Counted from the first letter of the stretch, positions 1-9,531 are shown. The stretch is 64,000 nt of DNA from Rhodopseudomonas sp. (GCA_016124795.1 WGNB01000051.1:37914-101913), one strand, 5' to 3'. The notes: generated from the sequence alone by a model not told the origin. Translations and numbers: made by a program.

Positions 1-879
1 GACCACCAGTTCATAGGCAAAGCGCATCCCGACCGCGAAGACGAGAAGTCCGAGCAGCAGGCGCAGCCGTTCGGCGCGCATGCGCTGGCCGGTATGGGCG
101 CCGAATTGCGCGCCGATCACGCCGCCGACCATCAGGATCAGGGCCAGCACCGCGTCGACCAGATGGTTGGTGGCCGCGTGCATGACGGTGGCCGAGGTCA
201 TGGTGACCAGCGTCATCACCATCGAAGTACCGATCACCGTCGCGGTCGGCACCCGCAGGAAATAGATCAGCATCGGCACCAGCAGGAAGCCGCCGCCGAT
301 GCCGAGAACAGCGCCGATGAAGCCGATCGAAAACCCGATGCCCCAGACCGGGATTGCCGAGACGTAGATCTTGGAGCGTTTGAACCGCATCTTGAGCGGC
401 AGGCCGTGGACCCAGTTGTGGCTGCCGGGCCGGCGCAAGGTCGCGCGGCCACCCCTGCGGGCGCGCAGCTCGGCCTGCACGCTTTCATTGATCATGATGA
501 CGCCGACGATCGTCAGCAGTGTGACGTAAGACAAGCCGATGACGAGGTCGAGCTGGTCGACTGCGCGCAGCATCGTGAACAGCCAGACACCGCTGGCGCT
601 GCCGATAATGCCGGCGGCCAGCAGCATCATGGCCAACTGGATATCGACCGCGCGCTTGCGCCAGTAATTGATCGCGCCGGTAAACGACGAGGCGGCGATA
701 TGGCTGGCGACACTGGCGACCGCGACCGCCGGGGAGATGCCGATAAAAATCAGCAGTGGCGTCATCAGGAAGCCGCCGCCAATTCCGAACATGCCGGAGA
801 TGAAGCCGACCGCGAGCCCCATCCCCAAGACGAGGAAGATATTGACGGGCAGGTCGGCGATCGGGAGATAGATTTGCAA
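1..879 (-). CDS. TauE/SafE-family sulfite/anion exporter permease (3' part outside window)
   Basis: Reading the minus strand from a TTG at 879 gives LQIYLPIADLPVNIFLVLG and then a run of hydrophobic helices, with the two family-typical Gly-rich segments GMFGIGGGFLMTPLL and GAVLGIGGGFLLVPMLI about 130 residues apart. This duplicated arrangement is characteristic of the TauE/SafE (DUF81) permeases, which export sulfite, sulfoacetate or related anions across the inner membrane. The substrate cannot be told here. No ATG or GTG lies upstream in frame before a stop at about 946-948, so TTG is the only visible start. The C-terminus runs off the window edge. Confidence 0.85.
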   Translation of the reverse strand, partial: MQIYLPIADLPVNIFLVLGMGLAVGFISGMFGIGGGFLMTPLLIFIGISPAVAVASVASHIAASSFTGAINYWRKRAVDIQLAMMLLAAGIIGSASGVWLFTMLRAVDQLDLVIGLSYVTLLTIVGVIMINESVQAELRARRGGRATLRRPGSHNWVHGLPLKMRFKRSKIYVSAIPVWGIGFSIGFIGAVLGIGGGFLLVPMLIYFLRVPTATVIGTSMVMTLVTMTSATVMHAATNHLVDAVLALILMVGGVIGAQFGAHTGQRMRAERLRLLLGLLVFAVGMRFAYELVV

Positions 880-1041
880 GCGATTTGTCCGGCGTTCGCG
901 GGCCCGGCCGGAGAGTGCCGGATCCGCTGGAGCCCACGATCGATCTTAGCGATGAATGCGCGCGCCGTTACCTCTTCGCGCGATTCGCCGCGCATTGCTA
1001 TGGTTGTGCGGCCCTCACATCCACTTTCGTCGATCTTTACC

Positions 1042-4000
1042 TTACTGTCGTGCCACGTCGGCGAGATTGACCGCAGGGCGGACAGTGCCAGCCCGGCTGC
1101 TGCGGGTTTTGACGCTGTGTTTGACGTTGACCTTGCCGGGGTTCTTGCTCGAGGCCGGTGGTGTCGCTTCGCGGACATCGTCCCAGCCGCCTCGCGGCGT
1201 CGGCACGTTCAGCGCCGCCGGTGGCTGCGGCTCGGCTACGAAGCTCTTGGCGGCACGTTCGGCGGCGGCCAGGACATCGGGATCGAGACGGCCGGCGACT
1301 TCGTCGCGCTTCTTGGCGGCTTCGTGGTCGCCCTGATGGGCGGCCAGCGCAAACCACTTATAGGCTTCTTCCAGGTTCTTCTCGGTGCCGAGGCCGCGCG
1401 CGCACAGCACGCCGAGATTATACTGACTGTCGGCGATGCCGTGCAGCGCTGCCTTTTTGAACCATTGCACCGCGGTCGTGTAATCCGGCTTGCCGTCGAT
1501 GCCCTCGGCGTAGAGCACGGCGAGGTTATGCATCGCCTTGGCGTGGCCCTTGCCGGCGGCGGCGAGGTAGAACTTGCGCGCCTGGCTGAGGTTCTTTTTC
1601 ACACCCATGCCTTTTTCCAGCAGGCTGGCGTAGCGGAACTGGGCCGGCGCCAGGCCCTTGCTGGCGGCTCGCTCGTACCAGCGTGCGGCCTCCGCCGGAT
1701 CGACCGGTACACCGCGGCCTTCGGCATAACGCAGCGCGATTTCGTAAGCCGCCGGGCCGTCGCCGGCGACGGCGGCGCTACGCAATTTGACGCTGCCGAT
1801 CGCGGACGGTAGCCGGTCGGCATCGGGAACCGGAGGCGCGGCCGGACGGCTCGGCGCGACGGGCGCCGGGCGGCTTGGAATTGAGCCGGTGATGTCGCCG
1901 GTCTGATCGAGCGCCGAAGAACTGCGCGCCGGCGAACCTGTCCGCTGGGCGTCGACCGGTGCATTGGTGGCCGGCGGATTGAGCAATGGCGGAACGTTGG
2001 GCGGCAGGGCGTAAGGGTTGGCCGACTGCTTGCTGGCCACCATGTTGCCGCCCGCCGAATGGGTCGCGGTATCGGCACTGGCCGCGGGCTGGGCGCTGAA
2101 CGTGTTGTTCGGGTTGAACATGTCGGCGTTCAGACTGGACGAATCGCCGTCAGGAGCGCGGCCGGCGGCAGGCGCGGCTGGACGCTCGGCCGGGGCCTGG
2201 GCGACCTTCGACGATTGGCTGTTGAAGGCGTTGAAATCCATGATGTTGCCGGCAATCTGGATCGATCCAATCACGATCGCGATCAGGCTGGCGGCGATAA
2301 ACAGCGATTTGGCCCGCTTCAACAGCGAAGCGCGCAACGGCTTGGGCTCGGCGTCATCGATCTCGACGCGCTCGCCCGGTTCCGGCCGCGGCGGAGTTTG
2401 TTGCGTGGTCTCGACGGCGGCCTGGGCGGCGCGTCGGGCGGCCGCGATGAATCCAGATTTGCCGACCGGGCCGGTTTCCGGCGCGGGCCGTGCATTGCCA
2501 AGGGCGGCTTCGGAGGCGGCGATGCGGGCCGAGGCGTGCATCGACGGCATCGTGGTGCCTGGCTCGAGCGGCTGATCCGGCGGCAGGTTGGGATTGATAG
2601 GCCGTCGCGCGGCCTGCGGTGCTTGCCGGGGGGCAGGGGCCTGGGTCGGTTGTTCGACCGGCGGCTGCGCGACTTGCTGTCGTGGAGGCGGCGCGGCCGG
2701 CTGCGGCGGCCGTTGTGGCGCGGCCTGTGGCGCAGCGGTTTGTTCGGCGGAGCGCGGCACAGCCTGCTGTACCGGGCGCTGCGGCGCGGCGGGCCGGTCG
2801 GCGTAAGCCGACGCTTGCGTTGAGGCCATCAGCCGGTCCGCCGGCGACGATAGCGGTTGTTGCGGCGGAGCGGGATGGGGCGCCGAGTCGGCAACCGGTC
2901 GGACGCCGACGCGGCCGACCGCGTGAGCGAGATCGAGAATCTCCGAATCCGGATTGGGTTGGCGGTTGCCCTGGCGGAAGTCCTTTTCGATCATCGCCAG
3001 GCGGTCGACGACATGACCGAGCGTGCCATTGACCGCGTCGAGCGCGTTCTGGGTGCGAGCGATGTCGTGTTTGAGTTCGATGACGCCGGACGAGGTTTCC
3101 TCGCGCAGGCCGCTGGAGTTCTTGTTGGCCCGGATTTCCTCGATGTGCACCAGCAGATCGGCCAGCCCGCGCTCGATTGCCTCGAGATGACCGAGCCGTG
3201 AATCGGAGGCGTCGAGGCGCTGCACCAGCGCGACGATCTGATCCTCGAGATGGCTGCCGGCGACATTGTCGCTGCGCGATTGCTGGATCTGCTCGATCTT
3301 GCGGCTGAGCGATTCGACTAGCGCTTCCAGACGCGGCGGTACGGTGTCGCCACTTTGCGAGCGTTCGACGATGGCGTCGGAAAGCGCCGAAATCCGGTGT
3401 TCGAGGCTGTTGATGGCGTCGCCGCTGCCGGCGACCGCGCCGTAATGGTCGACCTTCTCGCCGAGTTCGCGGACCTGGGCGGCAAGCCGGCCGATGGCGT
3501 CGTTGGAGGCGACGTGACCGGCCATCTCGCGCAGGGTGGTGATGGCGTGTTCGAGCTGGCCGAGGGTCTCGGGGTCCTTCTGCGCGACGATCAGGTCGAT
3601 CTTGTGGGCGAGGCCGTGGACGGCTTCGTTGAAGCCGACCAGGTTTTCCGCCGGCGTCAGGCCAAGTAAGGCGTCGCGGACTTCGGCGAGCCCCTGTTCG
3701 ACGCCGGCCAAGGCCGCCGCGTTGGCGGCGGCTTCGGCGCTGCCTTTGTCGCTGGCATTTTCCTTGGCCTTTTCGCTGGCCTGCCGGCCTTCGGCGATGC
3801 GCTGGGTCAGGCCCTGGATCTGCTTTTCGATCGCTTCGATCGCCTGGCGTGGCATCGCTTCGTTGAGCGCCCGGCCGATGTCGGCAAGTTCGGCGCGCAG
3901 CGCATTGATGGCGTCCTCGACGCCGGGCCGGCGCAGCGTTTCGATCTGATGGGTGATCTGGCGCAGATGATCCTCGAGCCCGGTCAGGTTCTGGCTCGGG

Positions 4001-5016
4001 ACCGGGACGAAAACCGGGATCGGTGGCGCCGCCGGCACGACGGGCGGCGCGTACAGCATGTGCACCGGGTCGGGCGGCAGTTGCGGCGCGGCGGCCGTCT
4101 GTGACTGTTGAGGTTGCGGCTTTGGCGGCCGCGGTTGCTGCTGTTGCTGCGGCGGCTGAGGTTGTTGCGGCTGCGCCGGCGGCGGTTGTTGCTGTGTGAT
4201 CGGCGGCTGCCCATTCAGCGCCCGCTGCCGCGCGGAAATTTCCGCGACCGCGCGCTCGAGCCCGGCCGGCGTTTTTGGCGGTGCGGCTTGCGAAGAAGAA
4301 GCAGCAGAAGCAGTTGGCGCCGACGGCACGGTCGGGGGGGCGGGCTGAGGTGCGCGAGCCTGCTGCAGGTGGGCCTGTAAAGCCTGGGCAATGGCGGCTT
4401 GTGCTTGTAGCGCTTCGGCTTTGGCGGCTTCGGCCGCTTTTGCCTGTGCGGCTTGCGCCGCCTGAGCGCGCTGCGCCTGAGCCTTGGCGGCCTGCGCTTG
4501 CGCGGCCTGGGCGGCTTGTGCCTGGGCGGCCTGAATTTGTGCCGCTTGCGCGGCTTGCGCATGTGCGGCCTGAGCCTGCAAAGCCTGGGCTTGCAAAGCT
4601 TGCGTTTGCAGGGCCTGGGCCTGCGCAGTCTGAGCGAATTGTTCCAGCCGCCGGTCCAGACTGGCGATCAGCTGGGCGATCTTGTCGTTATCGCCTCGGT
4701 CCGGCTCCGGCCGCGGTTGCTGCCGCGACTCGTGACCGGATTCATGACGCTCTTCATGACGCGAATCGCGACGAGCCGGTTTGACGGCGGGAGTCGACCG
4801 GGCGAACTGCTCGAGACGGCGCGTGATGTCATCGAGCCGTTCATGAACGCTCGACATGTCGTCGCCATAGGGGAGGTCGTCGTCCTCGGCCTGCTGGAGG
4901 ATGACCGAATTAAGCCATTCGCCCAACGGCATGCCGGACCGGCGCGCCGCTTCTCTGGCTGTCTCGCGGGCTTCCGGCCTGATGCCTTTCACACTCCACG
5001 GGACACCAAATTTCAT
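1042..5016 (-). CDS. PodJ-like polar localization protein with coiled coils and Sel1 repeats
   Basis: This protein of about 1,324 aa starts MKFGVPWSVKGIRPEARETA, a conserved N-terminus of rhizobial PodJ-like (PodJL) proteins. After it come an Ala/Gln-rich low-complexity tract (about residues 125-215), a Pro/Gln-rich linker and a long predicted coiled-coil region. One transmembrane helix (about 899-926, LFIAASLIAIVIGSIQIAG) follows, then a Pro-rich linker and several Sel1/TPR-type repeats (about 1075-1240; for example YEIALRYAEGRGVPVDP and YNLGVLCARGLGTEKN). In the known family, PodJ marks a cell pole and recruits signalling or division factors. A GTG 12 nt upstream (5028) is an alternative start, but the ATG matches the family N-terminus. 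The gene is transcribed divergently from the acyl-CoA dehydrogenase. Confidence 0.85.
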   Translation of the reverse strand: MKFGVPWSVKGIRPEARETAREAARRSGMPLGEWLNSVILQQAEDDDLPYGDDMSSVHERLDDITRRLEQFARSTPAVKPARRDSRHEERHESGHESRQQPRPEPDRGDNDKIAQLIASLDRRLEQFAQTAQAQALQTQALQAQALQAQAAHAQAAQAAQIQAAQAQAAQAAQAQAAKAQAQRAQAAQAAQAKAAEAAKAEALQAQAAIAQALQAHLQQARAPQPAPPTVPSAPTASAASSSQAAPPKTPAGLERAVAEISARQRALNGQPPITQQQPPPAQPQQPQPPQQQQQPRPPKPQPQQSQTAAAPQLPPDPVHMLYAPPVVPAAPPIPVFVPVPSQNLTGLEDHLRQITHQIETLRRPGVEDAINALRAELADIGRALNEAMPRQAIEAIEKQIQGLTQRIAEGRQASEKAKENASDKGSAEAAANAAALAGVEQGLAEVRDALLGLTPAENLVGFNEAVHGLAHKIDLIVAQKDPETLGQLEHAITTLREMAGHVASNDAIGRLAAQVRELGEKVDHYGAVAGSGDAINSLEHRISALSDAIVERSQSGDTVPPRLEALVESLSRKIEQIQQSRSDNVAGSHLEDQIVALVQRLDASDSRLGHLEAIERGLADLLVHIEEIRANKNSSGLREETSSGVIELKHDIARTQNALDAVNGTLGHVVDRLAMIEKDFRQGNRQPNPDSEILDLAHAVGRVGVRPVADSAPHPAPPQQPLSSPADRLMASTQASAYADRPAAPQRPVQQAVPRSAEQTAAPQAAPQRPPQPAAPPPRQQVAQPPVEQPTQAPAPRQAPQAARRPINPNLPPDQPLEPGTTMPSMHASARIAASEAALGNARPAPETGPVGKSGFIAAARRAAQAAVETTQQTPPRPEPGERVEIDDAEPKPLRASLLKRAKSLFIAASLIAIVIGSIQIAGNIMDFNAFNSQSSKVAQAPAERPAAPAAGRAPDGDSSSLNADMFNPNNTFSAQPAASADTATHSAGGNMVASKQSANPYALPPNVPPLLNPPATNAPVDAQRTGSPARSSSALDQTGDITGSIPSRPAPVAPSRPAAPPVPDADRLPSAIGSVKLRSAAVAGDGPAAYEIALRYAEGRGVPVDPAEAARWYERAASKGLAPAQFRYASLLEKGMGVKKNLSQARKFYLAAAGKGHAKAMHNLAVLYAEGIDGKPDYTTAVQWFKKAALHGIADSQYNLGVLCARGLGTEKNLEEAYKWFALAAHQGDHEAAKKRDEVAGRLDPDVLAAAERAAKSFVAEPQPPAALNVPTPRGGWDDVREATPPASSKNPGKVNVKHSVKTRSSRAGTVRPAVNLADVARQ

Positions 5017-5402
5017 TCGCACACCCACAGTCGAGGTGGAGGCCCAGAGCGCCAGGATCGGCTCTCGTGAGGCTGGCGCGCGACGGCGGTCAAAATGCGG
5101 GCCAGTCCTCAGTCCACCAGTGACTTTTTGCCTTTTGCGGTAAACAGGCGGTTAACATTTGGTGGAAGTACCGGACTTTCCGTGAGAATCGGGGCTCTCC
5201 GGTCTGTTTGCGGGGAACCCGGGCCCCTTCCGGGTGCCGGCCGGACCGCCCTTACCGACTCGCGATATTCGGGTGTAAATAAATTCGGCCATAAGCAGCC
5301 GATACAAGTTGATTCGCGGCGGCCGGATTCTTCGGGGACAAGAAACGAACTCTTCGCACGATTGTGTGTTGATGCGCCGTAGCCTGCTGCCGGGGAGGGA
5401 CG
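5017..5402. other. Divergent intergenic region, podJ-like gene / acyl-CoA dehydrogenase
   Basis: This gene-free stretch of 386 bp separates two divergent genes and must hold both promoters. The only motif I can point to is a CtrA-like half-site pair at 5140-5156 (separate entry). No convincing small gene, RNA or terminator is visible. The short open frames here lack family resemblance. Confidence 0.6.
5140..5156 (-). promoter_or_regulatory. Possible CtrA-type site upstream of the podJ-like gene
   Basis: On the minus strand the sequence reads GTTAACCGCCTGTTTAC, that is TTAA-N7-TTTAC. It differs at one position from the CtrA consensus TTAA-N7-TTAAC. It lies about 125-140 nt upstream of the podJ-like ATG. 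Cell-cycle control of podJ by master regulators is known in Caulobacter; its use here is inference from one imperfect site. Confidence 0.3.
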
Positions 5403-7196
5403 ATGCCGAGCTATCGAGCGCCTGTCGACGACGCGCTGTTCCTGCTCAACGACGTGTTTCACATCGAGCGTTACGGCAATCTGCCGGGTTTTGCCGAGGC
5501 GACCCCCGACTTGATCGAAGCGGTGCTGCGCGAAGCCGCCAGGCTCTCCGAGGACGTGCTCACCCCGCTAAATCGTATCGGCGACACGCAAGGTTGCACG
5601 CGGTTGGCCGACGGCAGCGTCACCACGCCGACCGGTTTCAGGGACGCCTTCAAGCAGATCGTGGACGGCGGCTGGATCGGAATTTCGGTACCCGAGGCAT
5701 TTGGCGGGCAGGGTCTGCCCTCGGCGTTGACCGAAACCATCAATGAATATTTCTGCTCCGCCAATATGGCTTTTGCCATGTATCCGGGGCTGACGCAGGG
5801 TGCGATTGCCGCGCTGCTGGCTCATGCTTCGCAGCCGCTGAAGGATCGATATTTACCCAAGATGGTGACCGGTGAATGGACCGGCACCATGAACCTGACC
5901 GAGCCGCATTGCGGCACCGATCTCGGACTGCTGCGCAGCAAGGCGGTCAAGCAGGACGACGGCAGCTACAGGATCTCCGGCACCAAGATCTTCATCTCGG
6001 CCGGCGAGCACGATCTGTCGGAGAACATCATTCATCTGGTGCTGGCGCGTATCGAAGGTGCGCCCGAGGGTACCAAGGGTATTTCGCTATTCGTCGTGCC
6101 GAAAATATCGGTCAACGACGATGGCTCGCTCGGCGCGCCGAACGGCGTGACCTGCGGTTCGCTCGAAGAAAAGATGGGTATTCACGGCAACGCGACCTGC
6201 GTCATGAACTACGATGGCGCGGTCGGTTGGCTGATAGGGGCCGAGAACCACGGTCTGAGCGCGATGTTCACGATGATGAACGAGGCGCGTCTCGGCGTCG
6301 GTGTGCAGGGCCTCGCGATGTCCGAGGTCGCCTATCAGAACGCGGTGACTTACGCCAAGGACCGGTTGCAGGGCCGCGCCATTTCCGGCGTGAAATATCC
6401 CGACAAGCCGGCCGATCCGATCATCGTTCATCCCGACGTGCGCCGGACCTTGATGACGATCCGCGCCTTTAACGAGGCGGCGCGCGCGCTGGTGATGTGG
6501 GCCAGCCTGAAAAGCGATGTCGCGCATCGCTCGGGCGACGACAAGCAACGACAGGCCGCCGACGATGCGCTCGGCCTGATGACGCCGGTGATCAAGGGCG
6601 TGCTGACCGATCTTGGATTTGCCAATACCGTGTCGGCGCAGCAGATGTTTGGCGGTCATGGCTACATCGCCGAGAACGGTATGGAGCAGTTCGTCCGCGA
6701 TGCCCGGATCGCGATGATCTACGAGGGCGCCAACGGCATTCAGGCGCTCGATCTGGTTGGCCGCAAGCTCGGCAAGGATGGTGGCCGAGCCTTGATGGAA
6801 TTTCTCGGCGAGCTTGGCGCCTACATCAAGGACAAGAACGCCGACGACACGATGAAGCCTTTGGTAACACCGCTCGGCGTCGCGGCCGGTCATCTGCAAC
6901 AGGCGTCGATGTGGTTCATGCAGAATGCGCTGGCCAAGCCGGATAACGCCGGCGCGGGCGCGACCGATTACATGCATTTGTTCGGGCTGGTCGCGCTTGG
7001 CTACATGTGGTGCCGGATCGCGGAAGCGGCGGCGGGCAAGGTCGCAGCCGGCGATGGGCAGGTGGAGCGCTACCGCGCGAAACTCACCACCGCGCGGTTT
7101 TTCATCGAACGGATGTTGCCGGAAACCGCGACGCGGCTGGCGCGTATCGAGACCGGTGCGGCATCGACAATGGAATTGCCGGACGAGGCGTTCTAG
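5403..7196 (+). CDS. Acyl-CoA dehydrogenase, long C-terminal-domain form (DmdC-like)
   Basis: This FAD enzyme of 597 aa introduces a 2,3-double bond into an acyl-CoA. It has the flavin/substrate signature TEPHCGTDLGLLRSKA and the catalytic-Glu motif YEGANGIQALDLVGRKL (Glu about 441), followed by an extra helical C-terminal domain. That length (about 600 rather than 380 aa) is typical of the subfamily that includes 3-methylmercaptopropionyl-CoA dehydrogenase DmdC and many uncharacterised paralogues. The specific substrate is therefore open, and no other DMSP-pathway gene is adjacent. A good ribosome site (GGGGAGGG) precedes the ATG. Confidence 0.9.
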   Translation: MPSYRAPVDDALFLLNDVFHIERYGNLPGFAEATPDLIEAVLREAARLSEDVLTPLNRIGDTQGCTRLADGSVTTPTGFRDAFKQIVDGGWIGISVPEAFGGQGLPSALTETINEYFCSANMAFAMYPGLTQGAIAALLAHASQPLKDRYLPKMVTGEWTGTMNLTEPHCGTDLGLLRSKAVKQDDGSYRISGTKIFISAGEHDLSENIIHLVLARIEGAPEGTKGISLFVVPKISVNDDGSLGAPNGVTCGSLEEKMGIHGNATCVMNYDGAVGWLIGAENHGLSAMFTMMNEARLGVGVQGLAMSEVAYQNAVTYAKDRLQGRAISGVKYPDKPADPIIVHPDVRRTLMTIRAFNEAARALVMWASLKSDVAHRSGDDKQRQAADDALGLMTPVIKGVLTDLGFANTVSAQQMFGGHGYIAENGMEQFVRDARIAMIYEGANGIQALDLVGRKLGKDGGRALMEFLGELGAYIKDKNADDTMKPLVTPLGVAAGHLQQASMWFMQNALAKPDNAGAGATDYMHLFGLVALGYMWCRIAEAAAGKVAAGDGQVERYRAKLTTARFFIERMLPETATRLARIETGAASTMELPDEAF

Positions 7197-7255
7197 GTCG
7201 TCCGCAACTGTCGCCGCGATAACCGGTCGGCGGCAGGACGGCGCGATGGCTGCCT

Positions 7256-8197
7256 TTGATCTTCGATTCCTGTAACGTGACCCGCGTGCGCAGCTTCGTT
7301 CATTCATTCTACGCCATGGCGTCCGACTGCACGGTTCACCTGCAAGCGCGGGCGGACGAGGATTTGCCGGCGATCGCGGCAGCCGCGGAAGATGAGGTTC
7401 GGCGTATCGAGTGGCGTTATTCCCGTTATCGCGACGACAGCGTGTTGGCCCGGATCAATCGCGTTGCGACGGCGGGCGGTTCGATTTCAATCGACGACGA
7501 GACGGCCGGATTGATCGATTATGCTTTTGCCTGCTTTCGCCAAAGCGGCGGGCAATTCGATATCTCGTCCGGTCTGTTGCGGGCGGCCTGGGACTTTTCG
7601 CAACAGCGTTTGCCGGATCAGATGGCAATCAACCGGTTGTTGCCGCGGATCGGGCTCGGCAAGGTAGGATGGGCGGAAAGCCGCTTGAGTTTCACACAGG
7701 CCGGCATGGAGCTCGACTTCGGCGGTATCGGCAAGGAATACGCCGCCGATCGCGCCGCGGAGGTTTGCCTCGGCCACGGTGCGGGTCACGGTTTTGTCGA
7801 TCTCGGTGGCGATATTCGCGTCATCGGCCCGCAGGTCGACGGTGAACCTTGGCGCATCGGCATTCGCGATCCGCGGCAAGCGAACTTGTCGGTGGCCACG
7901 ATCGAACTGCACGGCGGCGCTCTCGCCACCAGTGGCGACTACGAGCGGTTCATCGACGTCGACGGCCGCCGCTATTGTCACATTCTCGATCCGACAACCG
8001 GATGGCCGGCGCATGGCTTGTCATCGGTCACCGTCCTCGCCGACCGCTGCCTGATTGCCGGGACCATGTCGACGATCGCGATGCTGAAAGGCCGAGCCGG
8101 GCCCGGTTGGCTTCAACAACTCGGGCTTCGGCATATCGCAGTCGACGACAAAGGAGGCTATGCCGGCACCGAACCGATCGACCGTCAGGCCGTGTAA
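7256..8197 (+). CDS. ApbE-family FAD:protein FMN transferase
   Basis: The protein (up to 313 aa) carries the ApbE pattern: FYAMASDCTVHLQA near the N-terminus, LDFGGIGKEYAADRAAEVC, GFVDLGGDIRVIGPQ, LATSGDYERFIDVDGRRYCHILDP and a C-terminal TVLADRCLIAGTMSTIAML. ApbE enzymes attach FMN covalently to Thr/Ser of flavoproteins such as NqrC or RnfG, using FAD and a divalent metal, usually outside the cytoplasmic membrane. No signal peptide or lipobox is seen, so this looks like the short form. The start is uncertain: TTG 7256 is the longest, while GTG 7277 or 7286 would better fit the family N-terminus. No flavoprotein substrate is adjacent. Confidence 0.85.
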   Translation: MIFDSCNVTRVRSFVHSFYAMASDCTVHLQARADEDLPAIAAAAEDEVRRIEWRYSRYRDDSVLARINRVATAGGSISIDDETAGLIDYAFACFRQSGGQFDISSGLLRAAWDFSQQRLPDQMAINRLLPRIGLGKVGWAESRLSFTQAGMELDFGGIGKEYAADRAAEVCLGHGAGHGFVDLGGDIRVIGPQVDGEPWRIGIRDPRQANLSVATIELHGGALATSGDYERFIDVDGRRYCHILDPTTGWPAHGLSSVTVLADRCLIAGTMSTIAMLKGRAGPGWLQQLGLRHIAVDDKGGYAGTEPIDRQAV

Positions 8198-8628
8198 TCG
8201 AACAATGCGCCGGGGCTGGCATTCGGGGCGACCGACGTCGGATCGATCTGGTTGAGCGATTGCAGGCTCGACTGTAACGAACTCGACGGCGATGACGCGC
8301 TGGCGGTCGAGGAGGCTGACGGCTCGGCGCGCAGCGATACCATTAGTTTCGACATTGTCGAGACGAAGTCCGATTTCGAAACGCTGCCGGTGCCGCTCGG
8401 ATCGAGCGCGGCGTAAATCGCGTCGGCGCCCTGCTGCTGGAAGACCGCTGGCGGGTTGTTGCTCTGAAAGGCCTGCTGGAATTGCTGTTCGGAGATGCTG
8501 CCCGAACCGTTCGTGTCGATCGAATCGAACAGGTTGGACATTTTCTGCTGCGGCGCCATGCCGGTGCTTGCGCCCGACATGGCGTGCATCGCGCTGCTGC
8601 TGCCGATACCGGATATATCCATGCTCAT
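8185..8628 (-). CDS. Small EF-hand calcium-binding-type protein
   Basis: This protein of 147 aa starts MSMDISGIGSSSAM. It has two EF-hand loops: residues 38-49 (DTNGSGSISEQQ, ligands D38/N40/S42, but Gln at loop position 12) and 76-87 (DPSGTGSVSKSD). The first loop lacks the usual Glu at position 12. The tail is Ser/Ala-rich and no signal peptide is evident. Its 3' end overlaps the 3' end of the ApbE gene by 13 bp on the opposite strand. An ATG at 8649 would add seven residues. Ca2+ binding is inferred from the loops, and the partner is unknown. Confidence 0.75.
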   Translation of the reverse strand: MSMDISGIGSSSAMHAMSGASTGMAPQQKMSNLFDSIDTNGSGSISEQQFQQAFQSNNPPAVFQQQGADAIYAALDPSGTGSVSKSDFVSTMSKLMVSLRAEPSASSTASASSPSSSLQSSLQSLNQIDPTSVAPNASPGALFDYTA

Positions 8629-8751
8629 GATGGTCTGCCTGCCATTCATTGGGTCGCCACCCTGCGACCAAATGTGGCACCGACGATTTAATTATTTGAT
8701 AACCATAAATTACGCGAGGCTGTTGCCATATTCACCCAATTCGCGAGTGAA

Positions 8752-9321
8752 TTAAAGCGTGGCCATGTTCCGGTCGATGGTTGCCGAGACCCGCAAGGTT
8801 GGCAGCCCCATTTGCATCTTCATCAATTCGCGACTTTCGAAAGCGCCATCGATGCAAATGAATTCAAACGACGCGAGAATGCGGTCGACGCTGTCGCCCT
8901 GGCTGGCGAATGGCAACAGCAATCGCTCGAATTGGACGGTTCGCCCAGTGCGGTCGACGATGTCGTGGATCGTATAGACGGGGCAGCCCTCGGCGATGAC
9001 CTGATAATAAGCGATCAATGAATTCGAGCAGCGGTTCGATAGAACGTCATCGAGATAGCGACCGCGGCAGTCGCTGGAGCCATAGACGGTTCCGATCATC
9101 GCGCCGTGGAAGCCAATTCGGAAGCGCGGGTTGTCCAGTGGCGTCTTGCCGGGCTCGACTTCGAGCAGGCTCAGGCCGGCCGATAGCCGCACGAGTTCCT
9201 CAGCTTCCACGGATTGCCAGAGCGGCACATCCCGGCCTTTCAAGCACCGCTTCCAGAATTTAAGTAACCAACGCTGACTGATCGCCCGGATCATGTCCGG
9301 GCGTCCGACCGTAAATTGCAT
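8752..9321 (-). CDS. PAS_5-like domain protein
   Basis: The 189-aa cytoplasmic protein resembles the PAS_5-type single-domain proteins that are abundant in Bradyrhizobium relatives: a segment FWKRCLKGRDVPLWQSVEAEEL, then GFHGAMIGTVYGSSDCRGRYLDDV, YYQVIAEGCPVYTIHDIVDRTG and VQFERLLLPFASQG. No output domain is present, so it may act as a stand-alone sensor or adaptor. The alternative start MIRAISQRW lies nine residues in. The ligand and partner are unknown. Confidence 0.65.
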   Translation of the reverse strand: MQFTVGRPDMIRAISQRWLLKFWKRCLKGRDVPLWQSVEAEELVRLSAGLSLLEVEPGKTPLDNPRFRIGFHGAMIGTVYGSSDCRGRYLDDVLSNRCSNSLIAYYQVIAEGCPVYTIHDIVDRTGRTVQFERLLLPFASQGDSVDRILASFEFICIDGAFESRELMKMQMGLPTLRVSATIDRNMATL

Positions 9322-9531
9322 CGAAAAGCGCCCCCGCTCAGCAGTATCGTCAGCAATTCCGATTTTTCATTGTATATGTCAACTCGTCATTGGCGATGAC
9401 GGGATTTTGATCGGAAACTGCTTCGTGCCGTCCCGCATTCCGGGCCTTGTTGTTGCGATTGGCGTTGTCAGTTCCATTGGCCGTGCACCGAAGCGGATGA
9501 GAACTATCGCGGCCACGGAGCTGGCCCGGAA

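Noticed and set aside
94..1812. Long plus-strand open frame (572 codons)
   Set aside because: It lies opposite the TauE/SafE gene and the Sel1-repeat end of the podJ-like gene, which have clear family motifs. Its product is His/Asp/Gln-rich without recognisable domains, as expected of an antisense frame in GC-rich DNA.
5403..7196. DMSP degradation (dmdC) gene
   Set aside because: The long acyl-CoA dehydrogenase form includes DmdC, but many paralogues share the length, and no dmdA, dmdB or dmdD is nearby, so the specific name is not supported.
9388..9404. CGTCAT-TGGCG-ATGACG stem as a terminator
   Set aside because: No gene on either strand ends in a position to use it and there is no T-run.
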